Shown here: positions 43,087 through 52,163 of the stretch, piece after piece | How the letters are laid out: each line of letters begins with the position of its first letter | Numbering within the stretch: the stretch's first letter is position 1 | Origin: Methylacidiphilales bacterium | GTDB taxonomy: Bacteria; Verrucomicrobiota; Verrucomicrobiia; Methylacidiphilales; UBA1321 | Reading direction: 5' to 3' | Assembly (NCBI GenBank): GCA_026225555.1 | Contig: JAMFSY010000003.1 | Coordinates: forward strand, 1 to 64,000 | Length of the DNA: 64,000 nucleotides | Made by a program: the position numbers and the translations under genes | The notes under the pieces: model-generated | What the model was told of the DNA's origin: nothing | The model's input: only the letters and a program-made list of their open reading frames with translations | Databases searched by the model: none

Positions 43087-44436
43087 CTAGAAACTGGCCC
43101 CGACGCTGAAGTTAAGCAACGCCCGCCCACTCTGGTAATCGTAGCGGGCCGAGGTGTTCTGAAGTTGCGCCTCGGTATCGTTGAGCTGGGCCTGGATCAA
43201 CTCGACAATGGAGCTCGTTCCCAGGCGATAGCGGGCCTCGGCCAGACTCTGCTCCTGATCGGCGGTCTGGATGAGTTCCGCCGTCACATCCAGGCGCTGG
43301 CGCGCGGTACTCGCATCAGACCACGCCACCCGCACGTCACGGCTGATGGTATTCTGCGCGTCCACGAGGTTCTCCACCGAGGCCTTGGCCAGGAGGTGGG
43401 CCTCCTGGGCCTTGGCGTCGAGATTGCCGCCGTTAAAGACCGGAACCTCGACATTCACCCCCGCTGTATAATAAGTGTCGTGGAAGTCGGTATGATCCGC
43501 CACGGGATTGACCCCGGCGGCGGCCAGCGCGGTGATTTTCGGGTAACGCGCCGCGGCCTGCGCCTGGGCGAAACGCTGGGCGGCTTCCTGTTCGTTATGC
43601 AGGGAAGCCAACTCGGGGCGCTGGCCGAGCGCCTGCTGGATCAGGCCCTCCGGCGAAGCGGTCAACTTGAGCTCCAGCGGTTCCTCGGTCAGCACGAAAT
43701 GCTGGGCGTCCGGAAACCCCAGGGCCGTGGATAACTGCGCTTCCGCATCGCTGATGCCGCTCTGAGCCTGGATGAGGAGCAGCTTGGCCTCGCTCAGGTT
43801 CACCTGCGCGAAATTCGCATCCAGGATCGACTTCAGTTGGTTCTTGGCGAGGACGGAAATCTGGTCAAAGGCGACCTGCCTTGCCTTGACCGTCTCGCTG
43901 GCGACCCGCGCAATGGCTTCGGCGCGCAGCAGATCGAAATAGGACCGGTCCACCTGGAGAACCACAATGGCACGCGCGACATTGGTCCGAGCGGCGGCGG
44001 CATCCGCGCGGAAATGGGCGCTCTCGGTCAGGTCGTAAGTGTGGCCGAAATCGGTGATCAACTGGCTGACTGTGACGCCATCCGATTGACGGCTGAAGAC
44101 CGAGGGATTGTTCAGCCCATCGAGGGCGGCCAGACGTGTTCCTTCCGGCGCGTAGACGGCGTCGGCCTCGGCGTAGACTTGGGGGAAGAAGAGCGACCGC
44201 GCCTGCCGGATCTCCTGCCGTACGGCGTCCGCATTCAGGCGCGCGGCGGCGATCTGCGGATGGTTCGCCAGGGCGTACCCCTCGGCTTGTTTCAAGGTGA
44301 AATGTAAACCATCCCCATCGCCGGAACGCAATTGAACCTGGGGTGTGGCGCGCGCCTGCGGGGCATCGGACGGCGTGGCGGCCTCGGAATGAACGCCCAG
44401 GGCAAAGAGAGAACCGATAGCGAGAAATCGCTTCAT
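43087..44436 (-). CDS. TolC-family outer-membrane channel of the RND system
   Basis: 449 aa. Signal peptide (MKRFLAIGSLFALGVHSEAA, cleavage near 20). OEP repeats: FTLKQAEGYALANHPQIAAA (first) and ALGQRPELASLHNEQEAAQR (second); the long Ala/Gln/Arg helices typical of the periplasmic tunnel follow each. Last gene of the six-gene operon; its ATG overlaps the RND stop. It forms the exit duct for the pump. Confidence 0.87.
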   Translation of the reverse strand: MKRFLAIGSLFALGVHSEAATPSDAPQARATPQVQLRSGDGDGLHFTLKQAEGYALANHPQIAAARLNADAVRQEIRQARSLFFPQVYAEADAVYAPEGTRLAALDGLNNPSVFSRQSDGVTVSQLITDFGHTYDLTESAHFRADAAAARTNVARAIVVLQVDRSYFDLLRAEAIARVASETVKARQVAFDQISVLAKNQLKSILDANFAQVNLSEAKLLLIQAQSGISDAEAQLSTALGFPDAQHFVLTEEPLELKLTASPEGLIQQALGQRPELASLHNEQEAAQRFAQAQAAARYPKITALAAAGVNPVADHTDFHDTYYTAGVNVEVPVFNGGNLDAKAQEAHLLAKASVENLVDAQNTISRDVRVAWSDASTARQRLDVTAELIQTADQEQSLAEARYRLGTSSIVELIQAQLNDTEAQLQNTSARYDYQSGRALLNFSVGASF

Positions 44437-47400
44437 ACCAACGATTCCTCGCGGGATTCGGCCGAGTGCTGTTCTTCGCTTTTCTTTCGGGCGGCGCTTT
44501 CGCCATAGAGATCGCGCCCCCGGTACATCATCAGAAAAGCAGCGGGAACGAGAAAGACCGTCATGATCACGGATACCGTCAGGCCACCGATGATGGCACG
44601 GGCCAGCGGGGCGTAGGCTTCCGCGCCGGTGCCAAGTTTCAGGGCCATGGGAATCATGCCAATGATGGTGGCCAGCGACGTCATGAGAATCGGACGCAGA
44701 CGAACCCGGCAGGCATAGGCCACGGCATCGCGGACGGACATGCCCTCATCCTCGATCAGACGATGCGTGAACTCAACAATAAGAATGCTGTTCGAGACGA
44801 CGATGCCCACCATCATAATGACGCCCATCAGCGACATGACGTTGAGCGTCGTGCCCGTGGCGACGAGCAGGACCAGCACGCCCATGATACCGGGCGGCAC
44901 GGCGAGCATGATCAGGAACGGATCGAGGAACGAACGGAACTGCGCGACGAGGATGAGATAGACGAGCAGGATGGAAAGAAGCAGCCCAAAACCGAAACTG
45001 CTGAAGGACGAGTTCATTGCCTGCACCGAGCCCTTCATACTGACGCGCACGCCTTCCGGTTTCTGGATGCGGTCGATAATGCCCTGCACCGAGGAGGCCA
45101 CGCCGCCCAGCGCCTCCGACTTGGTTGCGATATAGACATCGATGGTGCGGCGGAGCTGGTAATGATCCACCTCCGTTGGCGCGACGATGCGGTTCACATC
45201 CGCCACCATATCGAGCCGGGTGGGATCGATCTCGCCCTCGCCGTGCAGCGGGATGCTGCGCAGGTCGGAGAGGCTTTTTACCGTGCCTTCGGGATATTGG
45301 ACCGTCATCAGGTAATCGTTGCCCGTCTTCGGATCGACCCAGTAACTGGGCGCGATCATGCCGTTGGAAGTCAGCGCGCTGATCACGTTATCGACCACTT
45401 CCTTTTGCGAGAGCCCAAGTTCGCTCGCCTTGATCCGGTCGATATTCAGTTTGAGCGCGGGGGCATCGACATCCTGCGGCACCAGCACGTCGCTCACATC
45501 CGGCAACTGGCGCGCCTGGGCCGCGATCTTCTGCGCCACGTCATAAGCGGAATCGAGACTGGAGCCGCTCACCTTCACATCGATCGGCGCAGGCAGGCCG
45601 AGATTGAGGACCGCATCGACCAGGCCACCGGATTGGAAGTAGGTGGAGACCTCCGGGATCTCGCGATCCAATGCCGCGCGTACCTTGTCCATATAGGCGT
45701 AACTGCCGACCTTGTGATCATCGGTCAGTCCGACCTGCACCATCGCGGTGTAGGTGCTGGAGTTGCTATTGAAGAGCGCCGAGATGTCCGGGTTGATGCC
45801 GATATTGGAGGCGATGATGCGCAAGTCGCCGGGAGCCACTTCGCGGCGCACGACATCCTCCACCCGCTTGACGAGCTCGTTGGTGTTCTCGATCCGCATG
45901 CCCGTCGCGGCCTTGAGATTGATCACGAATTGCCCCGGATCGGTGCGCGGAAAATAGGCGAGACCCATCATCGGCCAAAGCAAAAAGCTGGCGGCGAAAA
46001 GTCCCAGGATCACGAGGACCGTGATGAGCGGACGCAAAAGAGCGAGGTTGAGCGTGCGCTCGTAACCATCGAGAAAGTTAGTGAAGCGCGCGTTGAACCA
46101 GAGATTGAAACGGGCGCCCCAACCGAGCCGACGTTTCGGCGTGGCGGTTTCATGATCGAGACCGTCCGGGCTGACATCCTCGTGTTGTGGCGCATGCGCA
46201 GTCAGTAGTTTCGCGCAGAAAAGCGGCACCACGGTCATCGCCACGATGTAGGACGCGAACAGCGCAATGACCACGGAGAGAGCCAGCGCGGTGAAGAGGA
46301 ATTGGCTGACGCCGTAGAGGAAGGTAACCGGAAAGAAGACGATGGCGGTGGTAAACGTCGCGGCGAGCACGGGCAGCGCGACTTCATTCGCGCCCCGCTC
46401 GGCGGCGACCCGCGGCGACTCGCCCATTTCCATATGTCGGAAGATATTTTCCAGCACGACGACCGAGTTATCAATCAGGCGCGAGAAGGCGAGCGCCAGT
46501 CCGCCAAGGATCATCGAGTTGATGGAACTGCCGCCAAAAAAGAGCACCACAAACGTCGCCAGCGCCGACAGCGGGATGGAAAGAAAGACCGCCATGGTCG
46601 CGCGGAAATTCCCGAGAAAAACGAGGATCATGATGCCGGTGAGGAGCAAGCCCAGGACGCCCTCGTGGATCAGGTTCTCGATGGCCGTCTTCACGAACAC
46701 CGACTGATCGAACACCACATTCGTGACCAGCGACTTGGGGACATCGAGCAAATGGGAAGTGACGCTCTTGACGCCGTCCACGATGGAGATGGTGTTGGCA
46801 TCGCCGCCCTGCTTGAGGATCGGCAGGTAAACCGATTTCTGGCCGTCGATCCGCACGAGGCTGTACTGGATTTGCGAGGCGTCTTTCGCGTAGCCAACAT
46901 CCTTCACCAGCACCGGCGACTGCCCGACCATCTTGAGCGGAAGCTGGTTGATCTCGTCCACGCCGTTGAGCTGGCTGTTGGTGTAGATGTTGTAATCGGT
47001 CGGGCCGATGGGCACCTGACCGGCGGGCAGGATGAGGTTCGATTGATTGACCGTCCGCACGACGTCCATGACGCTGAGCTGATTCGCCTCCAGTTTGGCC
47101 GGATCAACATAAACCATGATCTGCCGGTATTTCCCGCCGAAAGGCTGCGGCACCGAGGCGCCAGGCACGCTGGCAATCTGGTTACGCACAGCGAACTGGC
47201 CCAGGTCGCGCAACTGCGTTTCGGTCAAACCAGCGCCCTTGAGCGTGACGAGGCAGACCGGCAGGCTCGAGGCATCCGACTTCAAAACAACCGGCGGCAG
47301 CGTGCCCGGCGGGAGGCGGCCCAGATCGGCCATGGCGAGATTGGAAATCGTCGTCACGGCGGAGTCGGCGTTCGTGCCGGGCTGGAAGTAGACCTTGATC

Positions 47401-47663
47401 AGGCTGACACCGGTCAGGGAGCGCGATTCGATATGTTCGATGCCGCTGCCCAGCGTGAAAAATCGCTCGAAGCGGCCCGTGATATCGTTCTCGATTTGCT
47501 CAGGCGGCATGCCGTTATAGAAGGTCGCGACGACAACCACGGGAATGCGGATTGCCGGGAAAAGGTCGACCGGCATCTGCACGATACTTGATACGCCGAC
47601 CACGCAAATCATCAGGCAAAGCACGATGATGAAGTAGGGATAGAGAATGGCGAAGCGGGGCAT
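44433..47663 (-). CDS. RND efflux pump inner-membrane subunit (AcrB/HAE-like)
   Basis: 1076 aa, full length for an AcrB-type permease: 12 membrane segments and two large periplasmic loops (porter motifs MPVDLFPAIRIPVV, then GMPPEQIENDITGRFE). In TM4 the usual Asp-Asp pair is Asp-Asn (D398-N399 in FSRLIDNSVVVLEN), as in a divergent RND subgroup. The second half retains MSLMGVIMMVGIVVSNSILI. It exports drugs, metabolites or metals by proton antiport. It lies 15 bp after the RraA-like gene. Substrate unknown; absence of a CusA/CzcA-type charged TM4 makes a heavy-metal pump less likely. Confidence 0.9.
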   Translation of the reverse strand: MPRFAILYPYFIIVLCLMICVVGVSSIVQMPVDLFPAIRIPVVVVATFYNGMPPEQIENDITGRFERFFTLGSGIEHIESRSLTGVSLIKVYFQPGTNADSAVTTISNLAMADLGRLPPGTLPPVVLKSDASSLPVCLVTLKGAGLTETQLRDLGQFAVRNQIASVPGASVPQPFGGKYRQIMVYVDPAKLEANQLSVMDVVRTVNQSNLILPAGQVPIGPTDYNIYTNSQLNGVDEINQLPLKMVGQSPVLVKDVGYAKDASQIQYSLVRIDGQKSVYLPILKQGGDANTISIVDGVKSVTSHLLDVPKSLVTNVVFDQSVFVKTAIENLIHEGVLGLLLTGIMILVFLGNFRATMAVFLSIPLSALATFVVLFFGGSSINSMILGGLALAFSRLIDNSVVVLENIFRHMEMGESPRVAAERGANEVALPVLAATFTTAIVFFPVTFLYGVSQFLFTALALSVVIALFASYIVAMTVVPLFCAKLLTAHAPQHEDVSPDGLDHETATPKRRLGWGARFNLWFNARFTNFLDGYERTLNLALLRPLITVLVILGLFAASFLLWPMMGLAYFPRTDPGQFVINLKAATGMRIENTNELVKRVEDVVRREVAPGDLRIIASNIGINPDISALFNSNSSTYTAMVQVGLTDDHKVGSYAYMDKVRAALDREIPEVSTYFQSGGLVDAVLNLGLPAPIDVKVSGSSLDSAYDVAQKIAAQARQLPDVSDVLVPQDVDAPALKLNIDRIKASELGLSQKEVVDNVISALTSNGMIAPSYWVDPKTGNDYLMTVQYPEGTVKSLSDLRSIPLHGEGEIDPTRLDMVADVNRIVAPTEVDHYQLRRTIDVYIATKSEALGGVASSVQGIIDRIQKPEGVRVSMKGSVQAMNSSFSSFGFGLLLSILLVYLILVAQFRSFLDPFLIMLAVPPGIMGVLVLLVATGTTLNVMSLMGVIMMVGIVVSNSILIVEFTHRLIEDEGMSVRDAVAYACRVRLRPILMTSLATIIGMIPMALKLGTGAEAYAPLARAIIGGLTVSVIMTVFLVPAAFLMMYRGRDLYGESAARKKSEEQHSAESREESLV

Positions 47664-47678
47664 GCGCGGAACCAGCGG

Positions 47679-48395
47679 TTAGCTGTTGAGTAGAAGACGA
47701 AGCCCCTCGATGGAAAAATCGGGCGACTCGCAGTAGGAGGAAATGATCAGCTCCTTTTCGCGCAGGGCCCGGGCCGTCTTGGGAATGCGTCCGGCCAACT
47801 CGCTCGGCACGCGCACGACTCCATGGCAGTCGCCGTGCAGCAAGTCGCCCGCATGGATTTCCAGCCCGCCGATCTGCACCTGGGTGCCGATATGAACGAT
47901 ATGGCTGTAGCTATGCGAAACGCTCAGCGTGGCGGAGTACATCTGGAATTTCAAAGGCTCGACTCTTGGCAGATCACGCACCGCACCATTGGTCATCAAT
48001 CCCACGCAGCCCAGCTTCTGCAGGATCTCGGCGTGGACATCCCCGATCAACGCGCCCGCCCCCGGCAGGCGGTCCATGTCCTGGATGACGAGAATGCGCG
48101 GCGCGGGAATGGCGAGAAGCGCGTCCCACCAGAGCGTGTTCTCGAAAAAGAGGCGCCCCTTCGTCGGCGGCGCGGAGGAGCGCACCTGCAGCGTGAAGGC
48201 ATAACCGAGCATCGGTGGCAGTTGCGGAAAACGGCAGGTCAACGCGCCTTCGGTGAACCCCTCGTTGCGCAACTGGAGGTTGAAACGCTCGATCGCGTTG
48301 GCGACGGAGCACGAATCGAGCGAGGCGAGCTCGCGAAATTCATCGTCGTTCAAACGGGGATGCAGTGGCGTTTGAAAAGAAGAGGGCGCGTCCAT
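47679..48395 (-). CDS. RraA/HMG-aldolase-like protein inside the RND operon
   Basis: 238 aa. RraA fold signature GAGALIGDVHAEILQKLGCV with D119 and then TNGAVRD with R140/D141. This is the G-x-x-x-D-x20-R-D constellation that binds divalent metal and pyruvate in class II HMG/CHA aldolases, which true RNase E regulators lack in part. Downstream, IHAGDLLHGDCHGVVRVP is also a family block. So it is likely a 4-hydroxy-2-oxo-acid aldolase or oxaloacetate decarboxylase. Six bp after the adaptor gene and 15 bp before the pump gene: co-transcribed. The link to efflux is not obvious. Confidence 0.85.
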   Translation of the reverse strand: MDAPSSFQTPLHPRLNDDEFRELASLDSCSVANAIERFNLQLRNEGFTEGALTCRFPQLPPMLGYAFTLQVRSSAPPTKGRLFFENTLWWDALLAIPAPRILVIQDMDRLPGAGALIGDVHAEILQKLGCVGLMTNGAVRDLPRVEPLKFQMYSATLSVSHSYSHIVHIGTQVQIGGLEIHAGDLLHGDCHGVVRVPSELAGRIPKTARALREKELIISSYCESPDFSIEGLRLLLNS

Positions 48396-48400
48396 AGTTG

Positions 48401-49606
48401 TTAGTTGTCGACCAATTTGGGGCTCGCGGATTCACCGGGTTGATAGGAACTGCGGCTTCCCACCACGACGAGGTCGCCTTCCTCCAGGCCATCGAGGATC
48501 TCGGCCCGCTCCGGCGTTTCGAGGCCGACGGTGACGTCGCGCTGCTCGATTTTATTGTCCTTCACGACCATCACCGTGGATTTGTCGCCAGAGTTGAGGC
48601 TTTGAATCGGCACGGTCAGCACATCCTTTTCCCGGGCGAGACTGAGCCGCACCGTGGCATACATGCCGGGCGTGAAGACATAGGCGGGATTATCCACATC
48701 CACTTCGGTCAACATGGTGCGGGTCGCGGTGTCCACCTTCTGCGCAAAGCGGGAAACTTTGCCCGTGAAAGTCTTATGCAGCGACGCGACATCGACCTCC
48801 ACGGAATCGCCCACCTGCACGTTGGAGACATCGGATTCCGGCACCGGAAACTCAAGCCGCAATCGCTTCAGTTCGGCGAAGCTGACCAGCGGCATCGAAT
48901 TGGAATTGGCCGACGTTCCGGCCTGGACCGTCCCCGCCTGCACCAGCGCGCCGGTGTCGGCATAACGCCGCGTCACCACGCCGTCGAAGGGAGCGGTGAT
49001 CTTCGAATAGGCCACCAGGTCGCGAAGGTGATCGGCATGGGCCTGCGCCTCGACGACCTTCTGCCGCGCGGCGGCGAGATTGGCCTCATCGGCGCGGGTC
49101 CTGGCGTTGGCGTTATCGATGTCCTGCTGGGCGACGAGGCCTTTGGTTTCCTTCCCCGCCGCCGAGAGGCGACCGGCGAGCAACGCGCTTTCATCGGCGG
49201 CGGCCTGCATGCTGTTGACTTCCTCGCGGGCGGTGAGCACCGCCGCATCCGCCTGCTTTTGTTCGTCCTGAATTTCGGGAATTTCCAACGTGGCCAGCAC
49301 ATCGCCCGTCTTGGCGTGATCGCCGACATCCACATTGATTTGCTTCACATAGCCGGCGACTTTGGCGTGAATCTCGACGTCCTGCCACGGCAGGAATTCG
49401 GCGGTGAGATCGACGCTTTTCGAGAGGTCCTCGCGCACGACCCGCGTGACGGCGACCGTAGGGACGTCGCCCACCGCCTCGGTGTGAGTGGCCGACCCGG
49501 CGGCGTTCGTGGTGGACCGACTGCAAGCCGCCACGCCGAGAAGCACCAGCATCCCGGCTGGAACGAGCAGCCATTTTCGGGCGAGTTGAATGGAAAGGGT
49601 CTTCAT
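48401..49606 (-). CDS. RND periplasmic adaptor (membrane-fusion protein)
   Basis: 401 aa. An N-terminal hydrophobic signal with a lipobox-like LLGVAACS (C28) suggests a lipid anchor as in AcrA/MexA. Lipoyl halves (VDVGDHAKTGDVLATLEIPE; KITAPFDGVVTRRYADTGAL) flank an alpha-hairpin (~110-185). It continues with beta-barrel and membrane-proximal domains (TPGMYATVRLSLAREKDVLT). It joins the RND pump to TolC. The start overlaps the kinase stop by 4 nt. Confidence 0.88.
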   Translation of the reverse strand: MKTLSIQLARKWLLVPAGMLVLLGVAACSRSTTNAAGSATHTEAVGDVPTVAVTRVVREDLSKSVDLTAEFLPWQDVEIHAKVAGYVKQINVDVGDHAKTGDVLATLEIPEIQDEQKQADAAVLTAREEVNSMQAAADESALLAGRLSAAGKETKGLVAQQDIDNANARTRADEANLAAARQKVVEAQAHADHLRDLVAYSKITAPFDGVVTRRYADTGALVQAGTVQAGTSANSNSMPLVSFAELKRLRLEFPVPESDVSNVQVGDSVEVDVASLHKTFTGKVSRFAQKVDTATRTMLTEVDVDNPAYVFTPGMYATVRLSLAREKDVLTVPIQSLNSGDKSTVMVVKDNKIEQRDVTVGLETPERAEILDGLEEGDLVVVGSRSSYQPGESASPKLVDN

Positions 49607-51033
49607 ACGTTTTTCTTCTGCTGGATCAGCGGGAGTTGCACGCGGACCAGCGTTCCCAGCCCATGCCGGCTTTCCGCGCGCACGGAACCACCGAGCGCCT
49701 CGGTGATGGATTGGACGATGGAGAGCCCCAGGCCCGTCCCCGGCAAGCGGCCCGCCTTGGCTTCCTCCGAACGAAAGAAGCGGTTGAAAACATGCGGCAG
49801 AGCCTCGGGCGTGATGCCGATCCCCGTGTCGCTGACTTCGAGCACGCCGTGATTCTCCTCCACCTTCACCCGGAGCCGGACGGTCCCGCCCTCGGGTGTG
49901 TACTTGATGGCGTTATCGAGCAGATTGACGACCACCTGCCGCAGGCGCGCCGAGTCGCCCTCCACGATCACCCCGGCCTTGATTTCCCGCGTCAGCGTGA
50001 GCAGCTTGTCTTCGCCCATCAGTTCCATTTGGTCTGCGATGGAGTCGGTCAATTCGCCCAGGTTGACCGGCTCGAATTTCATCTGCGTCTCGCCGGCTTC
50101 AAGGCGGGAAACCAGCAGAAGTCCCTCCACGATGCGTCCGAGCCGTTCCACCTCCTCCAGCATGTCGGCCACGCGCTCCTTCGATTGATCCGGCAGGGAA
50201 GGACTGCCCGCCAAGGCCTCCAACTCGCCGCGAATAATCGTCAGTGGCGTGCGCAATTCGTGGGAAGCATCGGCCGAAAAGCGGTTCGCGATTTGAAACG
50301 CCTCCTCCAGGCGCTGAATCATGCGGTTCAACGCCTCGGAAATGCGCTCGAACTCGTCGCCCGTGGGCGGCACCGGCAGGCGCTGGCTCAGGTTTTTGAA
50401 GGTGATCCGCTCCGCCGCGTTGACGATTTCGTTGACCGGACTCAGCGCGCGGCCAAGGAGCGAATAACCACCCAAAATCGCAAGGATAATGAGAACCGGG
50501 AATCCGATGGCCAGCATGATCAGCAGTCCCCGCAACGACATGGCAATCTCATCTTCAGGGGCACCCACTTCGACGGTGTAAGCGTTGCCATTACTGAGGC
50601 GGCGGCCCAGGGCGATGACGCGCAACGGGAAGCCGCGATCGGGAAATTCCCGGCGGGAAACGGCCTTGCCCTCGGTCATTCCGGCGGGCACAGGTCCCAC
50701 CAGAAAAGATGAAAGCAAATCTGCGTTCCGCGAAGCATAGACGACATGCTGGCTCGCATCCGAAATACGGATCACCCGCTCGTTCAGCTCGGGTGCGAAA
50801 CGCGCCTGAATCTCGCCCGCCACGTAGGCATCCCCCCGGCTGGGCAATTCCTCCAGGATTGTCGAGGCGATCTGGTGGGCGCGACGGGTGAGCGACTGCT
50901 CCAGGGCGTGGACGAGAAACTGCTGAAAGCCCCAATAGATATAGGCGCCGAAGCAAACGAAAATGACACTCAAAAGCCCCACATAAAGGCTGATCAATTT
51001 CAACCGGATGGACTTGGGATGGCTCCTGCTCAT
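49603..51033 (-). CDS. Sensor histidine kinase
   Basis: 476 aa inner-membrane kinase: TM1 ~13-36, periplasmic sensor ~37-167, TM2 ~168-190, HAMP ~191-245, H-box FSADASHELRTPL with phosphorylated H258, N-box VVNLLDNAIKYT, G1 LEVSDTGIGI, F-box FNRFFRSEEA and G2 GTGLGLSIVQ. Architecture resembles CusS/TctE-type kinases coupled to efflux operons. It overlaps the response regulator by 4 nt and probably senses the pump substrate in the periplasm; the signal is unknown. Confidence 0.9.
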   Translation of the reverse strand: MSRSHPKSIRLKLISLYVGLLSVIFVCFGAYIYWGFQQFLVHALEQSLTRRAHQIASTILEELPSRGDAYVAGEIQARFAPELNERVIRISDASQHVVYASRNADLLSSFLVGPVPAGMTEGKAVSRREFPDRGFPLRVIALGRRLSNGNAYTVEVGAPEDEIAMSLRGLLIMLAIGFPVLIILAILGGYSLLGRALSPVNEIVNAAERITFKNLSQRLPVPPTGDEFERISEALNRMIQRLEEAFQIANRFSADASHELRTPLTIIRGELEALAGSPSLPDQSKERVADMLEEVERLGRIVEGLLLVSRLEAGETQMKFEPVNLGELTDSIADQMELMGEDKLLTLTREIKAGVIVEGDSARLRQVVVNLLDNAIKYTPEGGTVRLRVKVEENHGVLEVSDTGIGITPEALPHVFNRFFRSEEAKAGRLPGTGLGLSIVQSITEALGGSVRAESRHGLGTLVRVQLPLIQQKKNV

Positions 51034-51710
51034 GCGCCCTCTTCCGTGATGCTGTAACCGACTCCGCGAACGGTACGCAGCAGCTTGACACTGTGGCCCT
51101 CGTCCACTTTCTTGCGCAATTGCCGGACATAAACATCGACGATGTTGGTCAACCCTTCGAAGCTCTGGTCCCAGACATTCTCCACGATCATCGTGCGGGA
51201 AAGGACCCGCCCGGCATTGACCATGAAGTATTCCAACAGCGCGAATTCCTTCGAGGTGAGCTCGACGACCTGGCTGTTGCGCCGGACCTGATGGGCGGAG
51301 CGATCGAGCACGAGATCGGCAATGCGCAGGACGTCGGTGCGCGGAGCAGCCTGACCGCGCCGCGAGAGCGCCTTGACCCGCAGCAACAGCTCAGTGAAGG
51401 AAAATGGCTTGGTCAGGTAATCGTCCGCGCCTTGGTCGAAGCTTTCCACCTTCTCGGGAATGCTGTCGCGCGCCGTCAGGATCAGGACCGGGACCGGCAG
51501 GCCGCTTTTGCGGAGATGTCGCAGCACCTGGTTGCCCGACATATCGGGAAGATTGAGGTCCAAAATGACCACGTCATAGGTGCCATAGCCGAGATAATCG
51601 AGCGCCGTCCGGCCATCGGTCGCCACATCGACGGTGTAAAGCTCCGCCTTGAGGCCGCGCTCGATAAAGCGGGCCACCTTCTCTTCATCTTCGACGAGGA
51701 GGATGCGCAT
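51030..51710 (-). CDS. OmpR/CusR-family response regulator
   Basis: 226 aa. Receiver domain with acidic pocket E7/D8, phospho-acceptor D51 (VVILDLNLPDM) and K101-type switch (DYLTKPFSFTELL); C-terminal winged helix (~128-222; LTSKEFALLEYFMVNAGRVL, VYVRQLRKKVDEG). First gene of the six-gene operon, transcribed away from the lipoprotein at 51849. Likely activates its own operon through the box at 51791-51807 and possibly the small secreted protein at 42848. Confidence 0.92.
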   Translation of the reverse strand: MRILLVEDEEKVARFIERGLKAELYTVDVATDGRTALDYLGYGTYDVVILDLNLPDMSGNQVLRHLRKSGLPVPVLILTARDSIPEKVESFDQGADDYLTKPFSFTELLLRVKALSRRGQAAPRTDVLRIADLVLDRSAHQVRRNSQVVELTSKEFALLEYFMVNAGRVLSRTMIVENVWDQSFEGLTNIVDVYVRQLRKKVDEGHSVKLLRTVRGVGYSITEEGA

Positions 51711-51753
51711 ACAGGACCAAGGTACCGGACCAATATGAAGATTGGACGCAGGC

Positions 51754-51807
51754 TACATTAAAACTTCTTCATCTTCGCCGCAGGCATCTTCATCAGATTT
51801 TAATGTA
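51754..51807. promoter_or_regulatory. Divergent regulatory region with 10-nt inverted repeat
   Basis: TACATTAAAA (51754-51763) and TTTTAATGTA (51798-51807) are perfect reverse complements 34 bp apart, between the response-regulator gene and the divergent lipoprotein gene. The right arm forms part of ATTAAAATCTGATGAAG (minus strand), the sequence shared with 42886-42905. Confidence 0.55.
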
Positions 51808-51848
51808 CGTCTCACGGTGCGCTCATGTGGAGGGAATACGGTTGAGAC

Positions 51849-52115
51849 ATGAACAAAGCACTCTCTTCCGGTTCCAGCAACGCTGGCGCCGCCACGCGTA
51901 CGACCCGCTCCGGAACCAAATTCTGGCCGGTGTTGGGATTTGCCGGCCTGGTGATCTTCTGTTCCGCGATCAATGGTTGCGCGACAGATACGGCCTCTAC
52001 CCGCAATGACGCAGGTTCTCTTCCGCCCGTCCGCGTGAGGCTTCCTGCTTCCAGCCAGCCACTTGTGGGCCCGGAATATTACCAGTCCAACGACAATCCC
52101 TTCCACGCCGATTGA
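51849..52115 (+). CDS. Small putative lipoprotein
   Basis: 88 aa. A basic, Ser/Thr-rich 24-residue start precedes a hydrophobic segment FWPVLGFAGLVIFCSAINGC, where C44 is a possible lipobox cysteine; the rest is short and polar (VRVRLPASSQPLVGP). SD GGAGGG lies ~14 nt upstream of the ATG. Divergent from the two-component/RND operon with a 138-bp shared control region, so it may be co-regulated. A long N-region before the hydrophobic core is unusual. Confidence 0.5.
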   Translation: MNKALSSGSSNAGAATRTTRSGTKFWPVLGFAGLVIFCSAINGCATDTASTRNDAGSLPPVRVRLPASSQPLVGPEYYQSNDNPFHAD

Positions 52116-52163
52116 GGCGTTGCGGGAAATAGACTCCCTTCCAAGCCAGCTTTCCTCCTGACT

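Noticed and set aside
44466-46208. 580-codon plus-strand frame opposite the RND pump
   Set aside because: Low-complexity Arg/His/Asp-rich translation antisense to a full-length AcrB-type gene; no start signal or domain.
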